Source: Paenalcaligenes niemegkensis
Lineage (GTDB): Bacteria; Pseudomonadota; Gammaproteobacteria; Burkholderiales; Burkholderiaceae_B
Direction of reading: 5' to 3'
NCBI RefSeq assembly: GCF_022230885.1
Contig: NZ_JAKGCT010000004.1
Coordinates: 1,922,001-1,986,000, forward strand
Length of the DNA stretch: 64,000 nt
Part shown: positions 1 through 10,422 of the stretch, one piece after another
How the letters are laid out: the number at the start of each line of letters is the position of its first letter
Position numbering within the stretch: position 1 is the stretch's first letter
Made by a program: the position numbers and the translations under genes
The notes under the pieces: model-generated
Database searches by the model: none
What the model saw: only the letters and a program-made list of their open reading frames with translations
What the model was told of the DNA's origin: nothing

Positions 1-978
1 CAGCACTTCTGCCACAGCCTCGGGCGCGCAGGCTACCAGCAAGCCACCTGAAGTTTGAGGATCACACAGCAGGGCGCGCATAGTTTCGTTTAACTGGGAG
101 CTAAGCGAGACAGACTCAGCAATGGAGTCCCAATTTCGACCTGATGCACCAGTAATGACCCCTTGTACCGCGAACTCGCTTACGCCCTCTAGCCAAGGCA
201 AATCGGAATAACGCAGCCTGGCTGACAAGCCTGAGGCTCTTGCAACTTCCAGGGTATGGCCCAGCAGGCCGAAACCCGTGACGTCTGTTATTGCATGAAC
301 GCCACTTAACTTACCCAAAATAGCACCGGGCGTGTTTAATTGAGTGGTGCTGTCTATCATTGAGCGATAGCCGTCGTCGCCGAGTATGTTCTTTTTCAGA
401 GCTGCCGACAGGATACCGACGCCTAATGCCTTGCCCAACACCAACACATCGCCTGCCTGGGCATCGGCATTACGTTTGATATGCTTGGGATGCGCCAGAC
501 CCATGGCCGCCAACCCGTATATGGGCTCGACGGAGTCTATGGAGTGCCCGCCGGCAATAGGGATGCCCGCTTGATTGCACACTGCAGCACCGCCCTGCAG
601 AATGCCAGCGATATCAGCCTTGGAGAGCACATTGATAGGCATGCCAACAAGCGCCAGCGCCATGATCGGCGTGCCACCCATGGCATAGACATCCGATAGC
701 GCGTTGGTAGCGGCAATTCGGCCGAAGTCGTAGGGATCATCGACTATAGGCATGAAAAAATCGGTAGTGGCGATTAACGCTTGCTGCTCGTTGAGCTGAT
801 ACACCGCTGCGTCATCAGAGGTTTCATTGCCTACCAGCAATGCCGCATAGGGTTGTGCTGCAGGCATATGGGAAAGCAGTTCCGACAACACACCTGGTGC
901 GATTTTGCAGCCGCAGCCTCCTCCGTGGGAGAGTGAAGTAAGACGGGGCTTATCTGGTGTCGAAACAGTATCGTTCAT
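1..978 (-). CDS. selD: Selenide, water dikinase SelD (3' end outside window)
   Basis: This enzyme makes selenophosphate from selenide and ATP, the selenium donor for charging tRNA-Sec. The visible 326 codons begin with ATG at 978. Residues 18-25 carry the SelD signature HGGGCGCK, with the catalytic position occupied by an ordinary cysteine (C22, followed by C24) rather than selenocysteine. Further on are an AIR-synthase-like ATP-binding region (DDAAVY, TTDFF, ATNALSDVYAMGG) and the C-terminal motifs ITDVTGFGLLGH and DPQTSGGLL. The frame is open to the window edge, so only the last residues are missing. It lies just downstream of tRNA-Sec in the same direction as selA, selB and the formate dehydrogenase genes, which fits one selenium operon. 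Confidence 0.97.
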   Translation of the reverse strand, partial: MNDTVSTPDKPRLTSLSHGGGCGCKIAPGVLSELLSHMPAAQPYAALLVGNETSDDAAVYQLNEQQALIATTDFFMPIVDDPYDFGRIAATNALSDVYAMGGTPIMALALVGMPINVLSKADIAGILQGGAAVCNQAGIPIAGGHSIDSVEPIYGLAAMGLAHPKHIKRNADAQAGDVLVLGKALGVGILSAALKKNILGDDGYRSMIDSTTQLNTPGAILGKLSGVHAITDVTGFGLLGHTLEVARASGLSARLRYSDLPWLEGVSEFAVQGVITGASGRNWDSIAESVSLSSQLNETMRALLCDPQTSGGLLVACAPEAVAEVL

Positions 979-998
979 GATGATTTGGGCCTGCAAGT

Positions 999-1094
999 TG
1001 GCGGAAAGTAGTAGGAGTCGAACCTACCTGGGAGCGTCTGACGCCCCCAACTGGGTTTGAAGCCCAGCCATGCCACCGGACACGATTACCTTCC
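999..1094 (-). tRNA. selC: tRNA-Sec, anticodon TCA
   Basis: This 96-nt gene folds as a selenocysteine tRNA. The acceptor stem has 8 bp (GGAAGGTA against TACTTTCC, with one G-U pair), as in bacterial tRNA-Sec. The anticodon TCA is at plus positions 1058-1060 and reads UGA. There is a long variable arm, the T-arm motif GGTTCGACTCC, the discriminator G and an encoded CCA. It sits 10 nt after the selB stop and 20 nt before the selD start. It delivers selenocysteine to FdhA in this window. Confidence 0.97.
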
Positions 1095-1104
1095 TGTGAA
1101 GAGA

Positions 1105-3028
1105 CTATGATAGCCGTTGCCAGATGTCTGCGCCACCTTTGCGCACCACATGGCGATCGCGTAGCCGACGCGTATATCCGGAGCGATTGAAAAACTCGAG
1201 TATCTGAATGCTGCGTTTGCGCCCCAGCCCAATGCAATCACGAAACTCACTCGCACTGACCCCTTCGGTTCCGCTTAAAGACTCAATCTGTCCAGCCAGC
1301 CTAATCACCTGCTCGCGATGATAGAACAAATCGCGCACAATCTGATATAGCTCCCCCCGCAGTAGCTTAAGCAGAACATGCCGGACCAGATCCTCGGATT
1401 CGTTTAGCTGGCTGGCCAGATCTCGTGTCCATGGAGGATTGAATTCACCTTCATGAATAAGTGGAAGCAAGCGTTCGGCCAGCTCGGTTTCCTGAGCAGT
1501 CAATGTGACCGCGTGGCCGGGTATATGCAGCCAGGGACCGTTACGCGACAACGTAGCGGTGGCTATCAGCTCGTCACACAGAGCCTCCCACAACGCGTCC
1601 GGCGCCGTAGGCAACGCCATTCGCCGCAAGCGGGCCGCGTTCACTCCTGGCTCATCCGGCCAGTTTTGATGAAAGGACTGCATGGTTTGCAAAACCTGAG
1701 CCGTCAACACGCTCCACTGAGACCGCAAAATCAAAACACGAGGAGCCTGAGCACCACGTGCAGATACCCATAATGCGCCTTCAGGGAGTGTAAGGTCATC
1801 TAAGGTGCGGCTCATAAGGCGCATGGCATGGGGTTCATCCAGCCCCCACGGAGCCTGTTGCAGCAAGCTCAATACCGTTCCGCCTGCATGCAGCTCTGAG
1901 ATGGCGTCTAACCATGCCAGCCGCGCAGGCGAGCGACGCTTGCGTTGCGGCGCATTGGGGTCCAGCACGACGCCGCCACCTATCGTATGCCGTGCTTGTG
2001 CATCGCGAATAATATAGCGATCGCCCGACATGGCGCAGACCGGCTGGTCGAACACCAATTGCACCCACCCTTCGTCGCCGGCAGCCAACGAAGCCTTTGA
2101 CAGTGGCACCGCATGCGCAAGGTAATGTGATGCGCCCAGATGTATGTGCAAGGGGCTCCAGGTACGAACCGCCCCTCCGGCTTCGGGCAACAGCCGTAAC
2201 TGCGCATCGACATTACGCGACGGCAGGAAACATCGGGCATCAGCAACCCAGTCCCCCTGGCAATGGCATCCTTTTCTGCCCCGCCAAGGTTCAATGCGCA
2301 ACGCTGCCCGGCACGCGCCTCTTGGGCAGGCTGGTTCTGTGCATGGATGCTACGCACCCGCAGCTTCTGCCCACCTGGCATCAGGCGTAAATCAATAGCG
2401 TCATCATTCAGCGGCAATATGCCATCATGGACCGTCCCCGTAACCACGGTACCGTGACCTTTCAGGGTAAAGGCCCGATCTACTGCCAATCTGAACAGTC
2501 CGTCTGCACTACGAGCGTGCATTGCCTGCGCTGCAGCGTGCAAATGTAATCGTAAAGTCTCCAGGCCTGTGTCGTCTGGTATGGCTGCACTGACAAAAAA
2601 GGCCGGCATCTCTTGCAAAAGGTGCCCGCAACCAGTTGAGCAACCTCAAGTTGCACCTCGTGCAACCGCGACTCATCAACCCGGTCAGCTTTGGTAATCG
2701 CCACCGCCCCCTGGCCCACGCCCAGCATCGACAAAATAGCCAGGTGCTCACGCGTTTGAGGCATCACACCGTCGTCAGCCGCCACCACGAGCAAGCCGAA
2801 ATCAATGCCACTGGCTCCTGCCGTCATGGTGTGAATCAGGCGCTCATGGCCTGGCACATCAATAAAGCCAAGAATATCCCCATTTTCCAGCGGGGTGTAA
2901 GCGTAGCCGAGCTCAATGGAAATTCCACGCGTTTTTTCTTCCTTGAGCCTATCGGTGTCCACACCCGTCAAGGCTTGCACCAGCGTGGTCTTTCCGTGAT
3001 CAATATGTCCAGCCGTACCGATAATCAT
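1105..3028 (-). CDS. selB: Selenocysteine-specific elongation factor SelB (two frameshifts in this sequence)
   Basis: SelB is the GTPase that carries Sec-tRNA-Sec to UGA codons followed by a SECIS hairpin. The start is the ATG at 3028, which overlaps the selA stop (ATGA). The N-terminus has the P-loop GHIDHGKTT (residues 7-15), DVPGHE and TKAD of an EF-Tu-like GTPase. Middle beta-barrel domains and C-terminal winged helices that bind the SECIS follow, ending near residue 641 (E. coli SelB has 614). The reading frame breaks twice, at A2617-2620 and C2253-2257. Adding one base to each run restores continuous family-like protein ([22 protein letters not shown]). Since selA, selD, tRNA-Sec and a Sec-containing fdhA are intact around it, I infer sequencing errors, although a true pseudogene is not excluded. 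Confidence 0.9.
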
Positions 3029-4464
3029 GCAACCCACTCATGTAACTGTTGAGTAAAAGCAGCTTCGTCAGTCTCTTCCAGGCAGCGCAGATCCAGCCAG
3101 AACGCGTCGTGGGTAATACGTCCCACCACCGGCCTTGGCAATTGACGCAATCCGTCCTCAAGCTTTTTTAAAGCCCGGCCAGATCGACCTGATCCAGCAT
3201 GCCGCACCACCAGTCCGTAACTAGGAAGCTGATCCACTGGCAACGCGCCACTGCCTATCTGGCTGAACATCGCTGCAGTATGCACTGTATAAGCCTCGCC
3301 TACGGCAGCTTGCAGTACCTCTTGCAACCGCTCTGCCTGCAACTGCATCTGCGCCTGGGGCCGGGTCAGCAGCCTTAAGGTAGTAAGCCTTTCGGGCAGC
3401 AACTCGGGTGACCTATAGAGGGCCAATACCGGCTCCAGCGCAGCCAGCGTCAGCTTCCCCACACGCAATGCCCGCTTCAACGGGTTCTTTTTGATTTTTC
3501 GGATCAGATCGGCGCGGCCCACTATTAACCCCGCCTGGGGGCCTCCCAGCAACTTATCGCCACTGAAAGTGACAATATCAGCTCCGGCTTCTATGGTCTC
3601 GCGTACGGTGTCTTCTTTGGGCAATCCCCACTGAGTAAGATCGACCAAGGTACCACTACCCAAATCCACAGCGCTAGGCAAGCCATGGCGCCGGGCAATT
3701 TCAGAAACCTCAGCCACACTCACGCTACGTGTGAAGCCGGTCACGGCGTAATTGCTGCAATGAACTTTCATGAGCATAGCCGAGCGTGCGCCCAGCGCAT
3801 TTTCGTAATCAGCAGGATGCGTCCGGTTGGTGGTACCCACTTCGACCAGACGCGCACCGGCACGCTGCATAATGTCGGGAATACGGAACGAGCCTCCGAT
3901 TTCCACCAGTTCGCCACGCGATACGACAACCTCACGCCGGTTAGCCAGGGCATTCAGCTTCAGCAGGACTGCTGCAGCATTATTGTTGACGACGGTGGCG
4001 GCCTCGGCCCCGGTCAATTCACACAAAAGCTCTTCGATCAGATCGTCACGGTCACCCCGATGCCCGGTTTGCAGGTCAAACTCAAGATTGGCAGGAGCAG
4101 ACAATGCCTGCACTACAGCTTGAACAGCCTGGTCGGGCAAGAGTGCCCGACCCAGATTCGTGTGCAAGACAGTACCAGTGAGGTTATAGACCGCGCGCAA
4201 ACGGGGCTGGTCTTGCTGGGCCAGGCGTTTCTGCACCTGCGCCAGCAACGCACCAGGCTCCATGGTGCTGACAAGCACCTCGCCTTTCAACGCCTTTGGA
4301 CGTATTTCGTCTAGCAGCTGTCGTAAGGCCTTCGCAAGACGACTACGGCCTACCTCCACTGCCAGTATTAGCGCGGCCTCGGATCCCAACAGCCGCTCAA
4401 GTGAAGGAATATCGCCTACCTTGGCCGTGACATCTGCGCTTTCTACAACCTGCCTGACTGTCAT
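3025..4464 (-). CDS. selA: L-seryl-tRNA(Sec) selenium transferase SelA
   Basis: SelA is a PLP enzyme that converts Ser-tRNA-Sec to Sec-tRNA-Sec using selenophosphate. The 479-residue protein has the family length. It shows the N-terminal tRNA-binding region, the motif [13 protein letters not shown] (residues 94-106), and the PLP lysine in [10 protein letters not shown] (K304). The start ATG overlaps the fdhE stop and the stop overlaps the selB start, both as 4-nt ATGA overlaps. Translational coupling across fdhE-selA-selB is therefore likely. Confidence 0.97.
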   Translation of the reverse strand: MTVRQVVESADVTAKVGDIPSLERLLGSEAALILAVEVGRSRLAKALRQLLDEIRPKALKGEVLVSTMEPGALLAQVQKRLAQQDQPRLRAVYNLTGTVLHTNLGRALLPDQAVQAVVQALSAPANLEFDLQTGHRGDRDDLIEELLCELTGAEAATVVNNNAAAVLLKLNALANRREVVVSRGELVEIGGSFRIPDIMQRAGARLVEVGTTNRTHPADYENALGARSAMLMKVHCSNYAVTGFTRSVSVAEVSEIARRHGLPSAVDLGSGTLVDLTQWGLPKEDTVRETIEAGADIVTFSGDKLLGGPQAGLIVGRADLIRKIKKNPLKRALRVGKLTLAALEPVLALYRSPELLPERLTTLRLLTRPQAQMQLQAERLQEVLQAAVGEAYTVHTAAMFSQIGSGALPVDQLPSYGLVVRHAGSGRSGRALKKLEDGLRQLPRPVVGRITHDAFWLDLRCLEETDEAAFTQQLHEWVA

Positions 4465-5399
4465 GGCTCAGACTGTACCGGCTGCCACAGCAATGGATTA
4501 CCGCTGGCACGGCTATAGCCCGCCTCCCCCATCAGGACATCCAGCATGAGGCTGGCAAGGTCATCAGCTACCGCGTCAGCACCCAGCGCTTTCTCCTGAT
4601 AGAAAATCTTTCTATAGGTATGGCAATGATCGCAGGACTCAGCCTTTATCCCTTCAGGACCGTCTTCAATGGAGTGATAGGAGATTTCTTTAGTGTCATC
4701 ACAGTGCGAGCAGGTAACACGCACCAGATGCCATTCGGCAGCGCATAACGAGCAGCAAAGATAACGATTGCCCTCGGCCTGACCGCCCACCCTGACCACA
4801 CTGGCTACGGGCAAACTGCCACACAGCGGACACACCCCTTTAGGACTGACCACCGGCATATCACTTTCTTTGAAATCGGCCGCCAGGCAGGTCCAGTACA
4901 CTTGCAGCGCTGCCATGATGAAAGGGGCCGTTGCCGCATCCACACCAAATTCACTCTCGGCCAGAATCGCATCTGCTTGAGCTTCAATGCCGTTAGGATC
5001 GCTCTCAAGGGTACTCTTCAATGCTTCTACGGTTTGAACTGCTTGAGGCGGAACGCCTTCACTTGCCAGCATATGATCGAGCAAGCTGGCAAGTATGCTG
5101 CGCCAGCTTGAGTCGCGCCGCCAGCCCATAGCCTGCAGAGGAGGCATACCGTGTGTCTGCGCCTGATCAATACGCTCTGCGGTGGGACCAGGAACATCGC
5201 AGTGCTTAAGCGCCTGGTTTTGGCCGTCAACCAGATCAGCCATCAAGAGTAAATAGTCAGACAAGGGATTATCTTGCGCCAACTGACGCAAACGTGCCGC
5301 CCGATCCGCAAAAACGGAAGACCGCACCGGTTGGCGCAAGCGCAAGATACTAGTGTGATCGAGGCTTTCTATTTCGCCGCGTGCAAGAATTCGCTGCAA
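4461..5399 (-). CDS. fdhE: Formate dehydrogenase accessory protein FdhE
   Basis: FdhE is a cytoplasmic protein needed for maturation of respiratory formate dehydrogenases before Tat export. The sequence shows four CxxC motifs in the C-terminal half (CPLC, CSLC, CSHC, CDHC), typical of its rubredoxin-like iron site. I prefer the TTG start at 5399, which has a good ribosome-binding site (CTGGAGA, about 8 nt upstream) and gives 312 residues beginning MQRILARGE. An in-frame ATG at 5447 would add 16 residues, but those codons lie inside a perfect 10-bp hairpin with a T-rich tail (5412-5445). The gene overlaps selA by 4 nt. Confidence 0.92.
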   Translation of the reverse strand: MQRILARGEIESLDHTSILRLRQPVRSSVFADRAARLRQLAQDNPLSDYLLLMADLVDGQNQALKHCDVPGPTAERIDQAQTHGMPPLQAMGWRRDSSWRSILASLLDHMLASEGVPPQAVQTVEALKSTLESDPNGIEAQADAILAESEFGVDAATAPFIMAALQVYWTCLAADFKESDMPVVSPKGVCPLCGSLPVASVVRVGGQAEGNRYLCCSLCAAEWHLVRVTCSHCDDTKEISYHSIEDGPEGIKAESCDHCHTYRKIFYQEKALGADAVADDLASLMLDVLMGEAGYSRASGNPLLWQPVQSEP

Positions 5400-5411
5400 A
5401 GCAGTTTCTCC

Positions 5412-5445
5412 AGAAAAATAAGGCTGTCCCGTACCCGGGACAGCC
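5412..5445 (-). terminator. Intrinsic-terminator-like hairpin between fdhI and fdhE
   Basis: On the minus strand a perfect 10-bp stem (GGCTGTCCCG paired with CGGGACAGCC) closes a 4-nt loop and is followed directly by TTATTTTT. It lies after the fdhI stop and before the preferred TTG start of fdhE. It could partly terminate transcripts of fdhABI, so that the accessory and sel genes are made in smaller amounts. Confidence 0.75.
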
Positions 5446-5448
5446 ATG

Positions 5449-6117
5449 TCAGTAAAGAGCCAAGAGGCACTTACTTACGAGGGGTGTACCGCCGCGCAAT
5501 TGACGCAGCCACCCCCGGTGGTGCTTCCACGCCCAGCCAGGTGTTACCGTGCCGCGAGTCATGGCTCGCACCGAACCCTTGACCCATATCCCTGCATAGA
5601 TATGCACTATGATCGCGCAAATCATTAAAAATGCAAAGAGCGCATGCAGCACCGAAGCCAGGCGTACCGCCCAGATAGGGAAGAAAAATGCAAAGTACGA
5701 TCGCCACATCACTACACCGGTTAACAACAGCCCCAGCATAAGCACGATCAACACAAAGAACAGCAGCTTCTGCCCACCGTTATAACGGCCAGCTTCAGGG
5801 ATCTTGTCCTCGTTGTTGTCCAGGACGTCTTTTGCGTGCTTTAACCATTCGACGTCTTCACGGCGAAAAAGGTTATGCCTGAACAGACGCGCAGCGAAAA
5901 CAGCGAAGCACAGAAACATCAACACCCCGATAAAGGGATGAAGGATACGAGTCCACACGCCGCCACCCAGCAAGTTGCTAAGCCAATAAAAGGCTGGATG
6001 AAACAAAGCCAGACCTGATACTGTCAGCAATACAAACGTAATAGCAATGATCCAGTGGTTAGTACGTTCACCTGCGGTATAACGCTGAATCAGCTTGGGT
6101 TTTTTAACCTCATGCAT
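5449..6117 (-). CDS. fdhI: Formate dehydrogenase gamma subunit, cytochrome b556
   Basis: This is the membrane cytochrome b subunit that passes electrons from FdhB to quinone. The 222-residue frame has four hydrophobic helices and histidines placed as in FdnI/FdoI (GERTNHW near the N-terminus, [42 protein letters not shown] near the end). The last 15 or so residues are doubtful. One extra base in the G run at 5481-5484 would end the protein at a TAA at 5471-5473 (GGTPPRK) instead of running to 5449. The start overlaps the fdhB stop by 8 nt. Confidence 0.94.
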   Translation of the reverse strand: MHEVKKPKLIQRYTAGERTNHWIIAITFVLLTVSGLALFHPAFYWLSNLLGGGVWTRILHPFIGVLMFLCFAVFAARLFRHNLFRREDVEWLKHAKDVLDNNEDKIPEAGRYNGGQKLLFFVLIVLMLGLLLTGVVMWRSYFAFFFPIWAVRLASVLHALFAFLMICAIIVHIYAGIWVKGSVRAMTRGTVTPGWAWKHHRGWLRQLRGGTPLVSKCLLALY

Positions 6118-7008
6118 CAGTATTCTCCTCGGCTTTACGTTCGTCTTCCTCGTCCGTCTCGTTAGGACCGCGACGAATATAATGGAAGAAGCCTGTCAGC
6201 ACCGCCAAGCCCATCGCAGCGGCCCCCAGCGGTTTGCTGATACCCTTCCAAAGACCAACCATCGGGCTGATTTTGGGATCTTCGGGCAGATCGTTATACA
6301 GCCCTGGCTTGTCTGCGTGATGCAGCACGTACATGACGTGTGTGCCACCTACGCCAGCCGGATCGTACAGCCCCGCGTTGTCAAAACCACGAGAGTTGAG
6401 ATCGACGATACGGTCATCGGCGTGCTTGATCATGTCTTCCTTGGTACCAAAAACAATGGCACCCGTTGGACAGGTCTTGACACAGGCAGGCTCTTGCCCA
6501 ACCGCCACCCGATCAGAACACAAGGTGCACTTATACGCCTTGTTGTCCTTCTTGGAGATACGCGGGACATCGAAGGGGCAACCGGTAATGCAGTAGCCGC
6601 AGCCTATGCAGTTCTCTTCATGGAAGTCGACAATACCGTTGTTGTACTGAATGATGGCGCCCGGCGCAGGACAGGCTTTGAGGCAGCCTGGATCTTCGCA
6701 GTGCATACAGCCGTCCTTGCGGATCAGCCATTCGAGATCGCCCTCGGAGTCTTCATATTCTGAAAACCTCATGACGGTCCATGACTTATCGGTCAGATCG
6801 TTGGGGTTGTCGTACACCCCCACGTTCGTACCAATGTCATCACGCAGGTCGTTCCATTCCATACAAGCAACCTGACACGCCTTGCACCCTATACATTTGG
6901 TCGTGTCGATTAACTTGGCGACGCCTCCCCCACCACCTCTTCGCGCACACTGGGTGGCGGCGTGGTGGTGGCAGAGATTCGTTTAATATCTAATGATTGC
7001 AGTGCCAT
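6110..7008 (-). CDS. fdhB: Formate dehydrogenase iron-sulfur beta subunit (one frameshift in this sequence)
   Basis: The beta subunit carries four 4Fe-4S clusters that link the catalytic subunit to cytochrome b. Cysteine motifs seen are [11 protein letters not shown] near the N-terminus, then [16 protein letters not shown] and CTLC with its downstream partners. A single transmembrane helix near the C-terminus ([18 protein letters not shown]) anchors it from the periplasm. The true start is the ATG at 7008 ([10 protein letters not shown]), 11 nt after the fdhA stop. The frame breaks at C6927-6931, and adding one base gives a continuous 299-residue protein (E. coli FdnH has 294). I infer a homopolymer error. 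Confidence 0.92.
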
Positions 7009-7019
7009 GGTTTATGCTC

Positions 7020-10000
7020 CTATGCTTTCTCGACATTGACCAGGAATGACTTGAACTCGGGCGTGTTCGTGTTGCCATCCCCCACTGGTGGAGTCAATGT
7101 GTTGGCCAGGAAGCCCGGCTTGGCCAGTCCGACAAACCCCCAGTGAATGGGGATGCCGACCTGGTGCACAGTTTTACCTTCGACCGTCAGCGCTTTAATA
7201 CGCTTGGTAACGACAGCCACTGCCTTGATATAGCCTCGGTTAGATGACACTTTGATACGATCACCCTGAGCGATACCCAGCTCAGCTGCCAGCGCATCAC
7301 CAATTTCGACAAACTGCTCAGGCTGCAGAATAGCATTGAGCCTGACGTGTTTAGTCCAGTAATGGAAGTGCTCGGTGAGTCGATACGTTGTACCCACATA
7401 CGGGAAGTTTTCGACTGTACCCATAGAGGCCAGATCTCGATCAAAAATACGAGCTGCAGGGTTGCTGATCGCCAGCTTGTTATCGGGATACAGCGGGTTG
7501 TAGCCCACCGGGGTCTCGAAAGGCTCGTAATGAACCGGGAACGGGCCTTCTACCAGCCCTTTGCGGGCAAAGAACCTGGCCACCCCTTCGGGATTCATAA
7601 TGAAAGGCCCCATACCGCCGGCAGGATTTTCATCCACCTTAAAGTCAGGTACGTCGGCACCCACCCAAGACCCGCCATCCCAATTGATGAGGCTACGGCT
7701 CGGATCGAAGGGCTGTCCCTCTAAGTCACAAGAGGCCCGGTTATACAAGATACGACGGTTGGCAGGCCAGGCCCAGGCCCAGCTTAATGTCTGGCCTATT
7801 CCGGTAGGATCGCTGTTATCGCGGCGAGCCATCTGGTTACCATCAGACGTCCAGCTGCCCGTGTAGATCCAGCAGCCACTCGTGGTTGTTCCGTCGGCGC
7901 GTAGCTCGCCGAAGCTAGACAGCTGCTCACCTTTCTTACGCAGCGTTTTAGACGGATCGGCGGGATCAGTCATGGCCACATAAGCGTACCCGTTCATTTC
8001 CTTGGCCAACTCTTCGGCGCTTGGGTCGTGAGGTGTGCTGTAGGGCCAGGCGAGATCGACGATAGGACCGGGATAGGTACCCCTTCCTCGACGTAGAGCT
8101 CACGTATGCGCTGATAAATCCGCGCCATGATCTCGATATCGCTCTTGGCCTCGCCTGGTGGCTCGGCACCTTTCCAGTGCCATTGCAACCAGCGACCAGA
8201 GCTAACCAGCGTGCCTTCTTCCTCAGCGAAACAGGTGGTGGGCAAACGAAAGACTTCAGTTTGAATCTGCGAGGAGTCTACGTCGTTATGTTCACCCGCG
8301 TTACGCCAGAACTCGGAAGTCTCGGTAACGAGAGGATCCATGATGATCATGAACTTAAGCTTTGAGAAGGACTCTAGCAGCTTGGCTTTATAAGGCGCGG
8401 CGGCCAAGGGGTTGAAGCCTTGACAGATATAACCCGTCATCTTGCCTTGATGCATCAGCTCGTAAGCCTGCAACATGTCGTAGCTTTTATCCATCTTGGG
8501 CAGGTAATCATAAGCCCAATTGTTATGCTCCTGAGCGGCGTCACCCCACCACGCTTTCATCAGGCTGACGTGGAACTTGTTGTAATTGCTCCAATAACTC
8601 AGCTGGTTCTCGCGCATTGGAAGCTGAGTACGATTATTGATGTAGCCATCGTACGACTGCTCAGAGTCTTTAGGCAGAGTCAAATAGCCCGGCAAAAGGT
8701 TGGACATCAACCCCAAGTCGGTTAGCCCCTGAATATTGGAGTGACCACGCAACGCGTTCATGCCGCCGCCTGGAATACCAATATTACCCAGCAGCAACTG
8801 CACCATCGCGCCTGTGCGGATGATTTGCGAACCAATGGAGTGTTGAGTCCAGCCCAGTGCATACAGGATTGTGCCTGCGCGGTCTTTGCTAGCCGTAGAG
8901 GCCAGCATCTCACAGACTTTCAGGAACTTGTCTCGCGGAGTACCGCAAACGTTCTCAACCATCTCGGGCGTATAGCGCTCGTAATGGTGCTTAAGCAACT
9001 GATAGACCGAACGGGGGTGCTGAAGGCTGCGATCGGTTTTGACGTAACCGTCTTCGCCAAGCTCGTATTCCCAGCTGGACTGATCGTAGGTACGAGTTTC
9101 TTCGTTGTAACCCGTGTAGAGACCATCTTCGAAGTCGAAGTCTTCTCGAACAATAAAAGAAAGGTCAGTGTAATTGCGCACGTATTCGTGCTGAATTTTA
9201 TCGTTTTTCAGCAGGTAGCGTATGACCCCACCCAAGAAGATGATGTCCGTTCCTGTTCTGATGGGAGCGTAATAATCGGCAACAGAAGCCGAGCGCGTAA
9301 AACGCGGATCGACAACGATCAGCCTAGCCTTGTTATTCGCCTTTGCTTCAGTGACCCATTTAAACCCGCAAGGGTGAGCCTCGGCAGCATTACCGCCCAT
9401 AATCAGTATTACATCCGCGTTTTTGATGTCGACCCAATGGTTCGTCATCGCACCTCGGCCAAACGTCGGGGCAAGACCTGCCACCGTCGGGCCGTGTCAG
9501 ACACGGGCTTGATTATCGAACGCCAGAGCGCCCATGCTACGGAATACTTTATGAGTGACGTAAGCAACTTCGTTGGAACTGGCAGAGGCTGCCAGCATGC
9601 CAGTTGTGAGCCAGCGGTTAACGGTTTCGCCTTTATCGTTACGCTCGATAAAGTTGGCATCCCGATCGTCTTTCATCAGACGGGCAATGCGGGTAAGGGC
9701 TGTATCCCAAGAGATACGCTCCCACTTGTCTGAGCCAGGCGCACGGTATTCGGGGTACTTGAGGCGATTGGGGCTGTTGATGAAATCCATCAGGCCAGCG
9801 CCTTTCGGACAGAGCGTCCCTCGGTTTACCGGGTGATCTGGATCGCCCTCGATGTGCATGATACGCGGATGCGCATTTTTTGCGCCGTCGCCAAGACTGT
9901 ACATAAGTACGCCACAGGCCACGGAACAGTACGGACAGGTGTTGCGCGTTTCTTTCATACGCGCCAACTTGTACTGGCGAACTTCAGCCATGGCCGGAGT

Positions 10001-10087
10001 GGGCGCCACGCCCAGCAACGCCAAGCTTGAGCTTGCCAATGTTGTACCTGTCACCTTAAAGAATTGTCGCCGGTTCATCTTGACCAT
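7020..10087 (-). CDS. fdhA: Formate dehydrogenase-N alpha subunit, selenocysteine-containing (in-frame TGA; one frameshift in this sequence)
   Basis: This periplasmic molybdopterin enzyme oxidises formate to CO2. The start is the ATG at 10087, preceded by GGAGG. It begins with a Tat signal (NRRQFFKVTG), followed by a 4Fe-4S motif (C51, C54, C58, C93). Codon 197 is TGA (9499-9497) in the context DNQARV-U-HGPTVAGLAP, which matches the selenocysteine site of E. coli FdnG (U196), and a SECIS hairpin follows. Total length is about 1022 residues (FdnG 1015). The frame also breaks at C8080-8083. One added base restores EEGGTYPGPIVDLAWPYS, so I infer a sequencing error there. It heads the fdhABI-fdhE-sel run. 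Confidence 0.95.
9467..9499 (-). promoter_or_regulatory. Bacterial SECIS element downstream of the fdhA UGA
   Basis: The UGA is at 9499-9497. The RNA that follows forms CGG (9486-9484), a bulged U (9483), GGCA (9482-9479), apical loop GGUCU (9478-9474), UGCC (9473-9470) and CCG (9469-9467). The GGUCU loop and the bulged U are the features SelB recognises in E. coli fdhF/fdnG. The spacing from UGA to loop is also as expected. Confidence 0.93.
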
Positions 10088-10422
10088 GGCGCCCTCCGGG
10101 TGAGTGAAACTTGAAATATCGCAATAAACAGGACGGCTGTGTAACGTCCTTATACAAACAGAGTATACGGTCTGCCGAAATAAAAAACCATGGACAACCC
10201 TACGAGCTACCGCTCGTCGATACATAAAATGCTCCGGCTCTAAGTCTTTAGGGCTCTATGGAAAAACGACAATGCGAGGGTTCTCGTTGTATAAGCCAAA
10301 GTAGACAATCACCCGATAGACGTCAGGCCACTCACGGTGCTATCCAACCCACCCTCGTCTCTGTTGATGCATTCAGGCAAATTCTAGGCCCACATAAGCG
10401 CCGTCAGCCCCCAGCCTGCCCC
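10088..10422. other. Intergenic region upstream of fdhA
   Basis: No gene is seen in these 335 bases. On the minus strand a -10-like TATACT lies at 10167-10162, without a clear -35 at the usual distance. A perfect 6-bp inverted repeat (ACGAGC, loop TACC, GCTCGT) spans 10202-10217, upstream of that -10, and could be an operator. A second inverted repeat (GGACG...CGTCC, about 10133-10149) lies in the presumed leader. The remainder, towards the flavoprotein gene, shows no obvious signal. Confidence 0.4.

Noticed and set aside
9497..9499. In-frame TGA in fdhA as a sign of a broken gene
   Set aside because: The context matches the FdnG selenocysteine site, a SECIS hairpin follows, and all Sec genes are adjacent.
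8741..9733. Long plus-strand open frame of about 330 codons opposite fdhA
   Set aside because: It is antisense to a strongly conserved enzyme, has no recognisable domain or ribosome-binding site, and is explained by codon use of fdhA.
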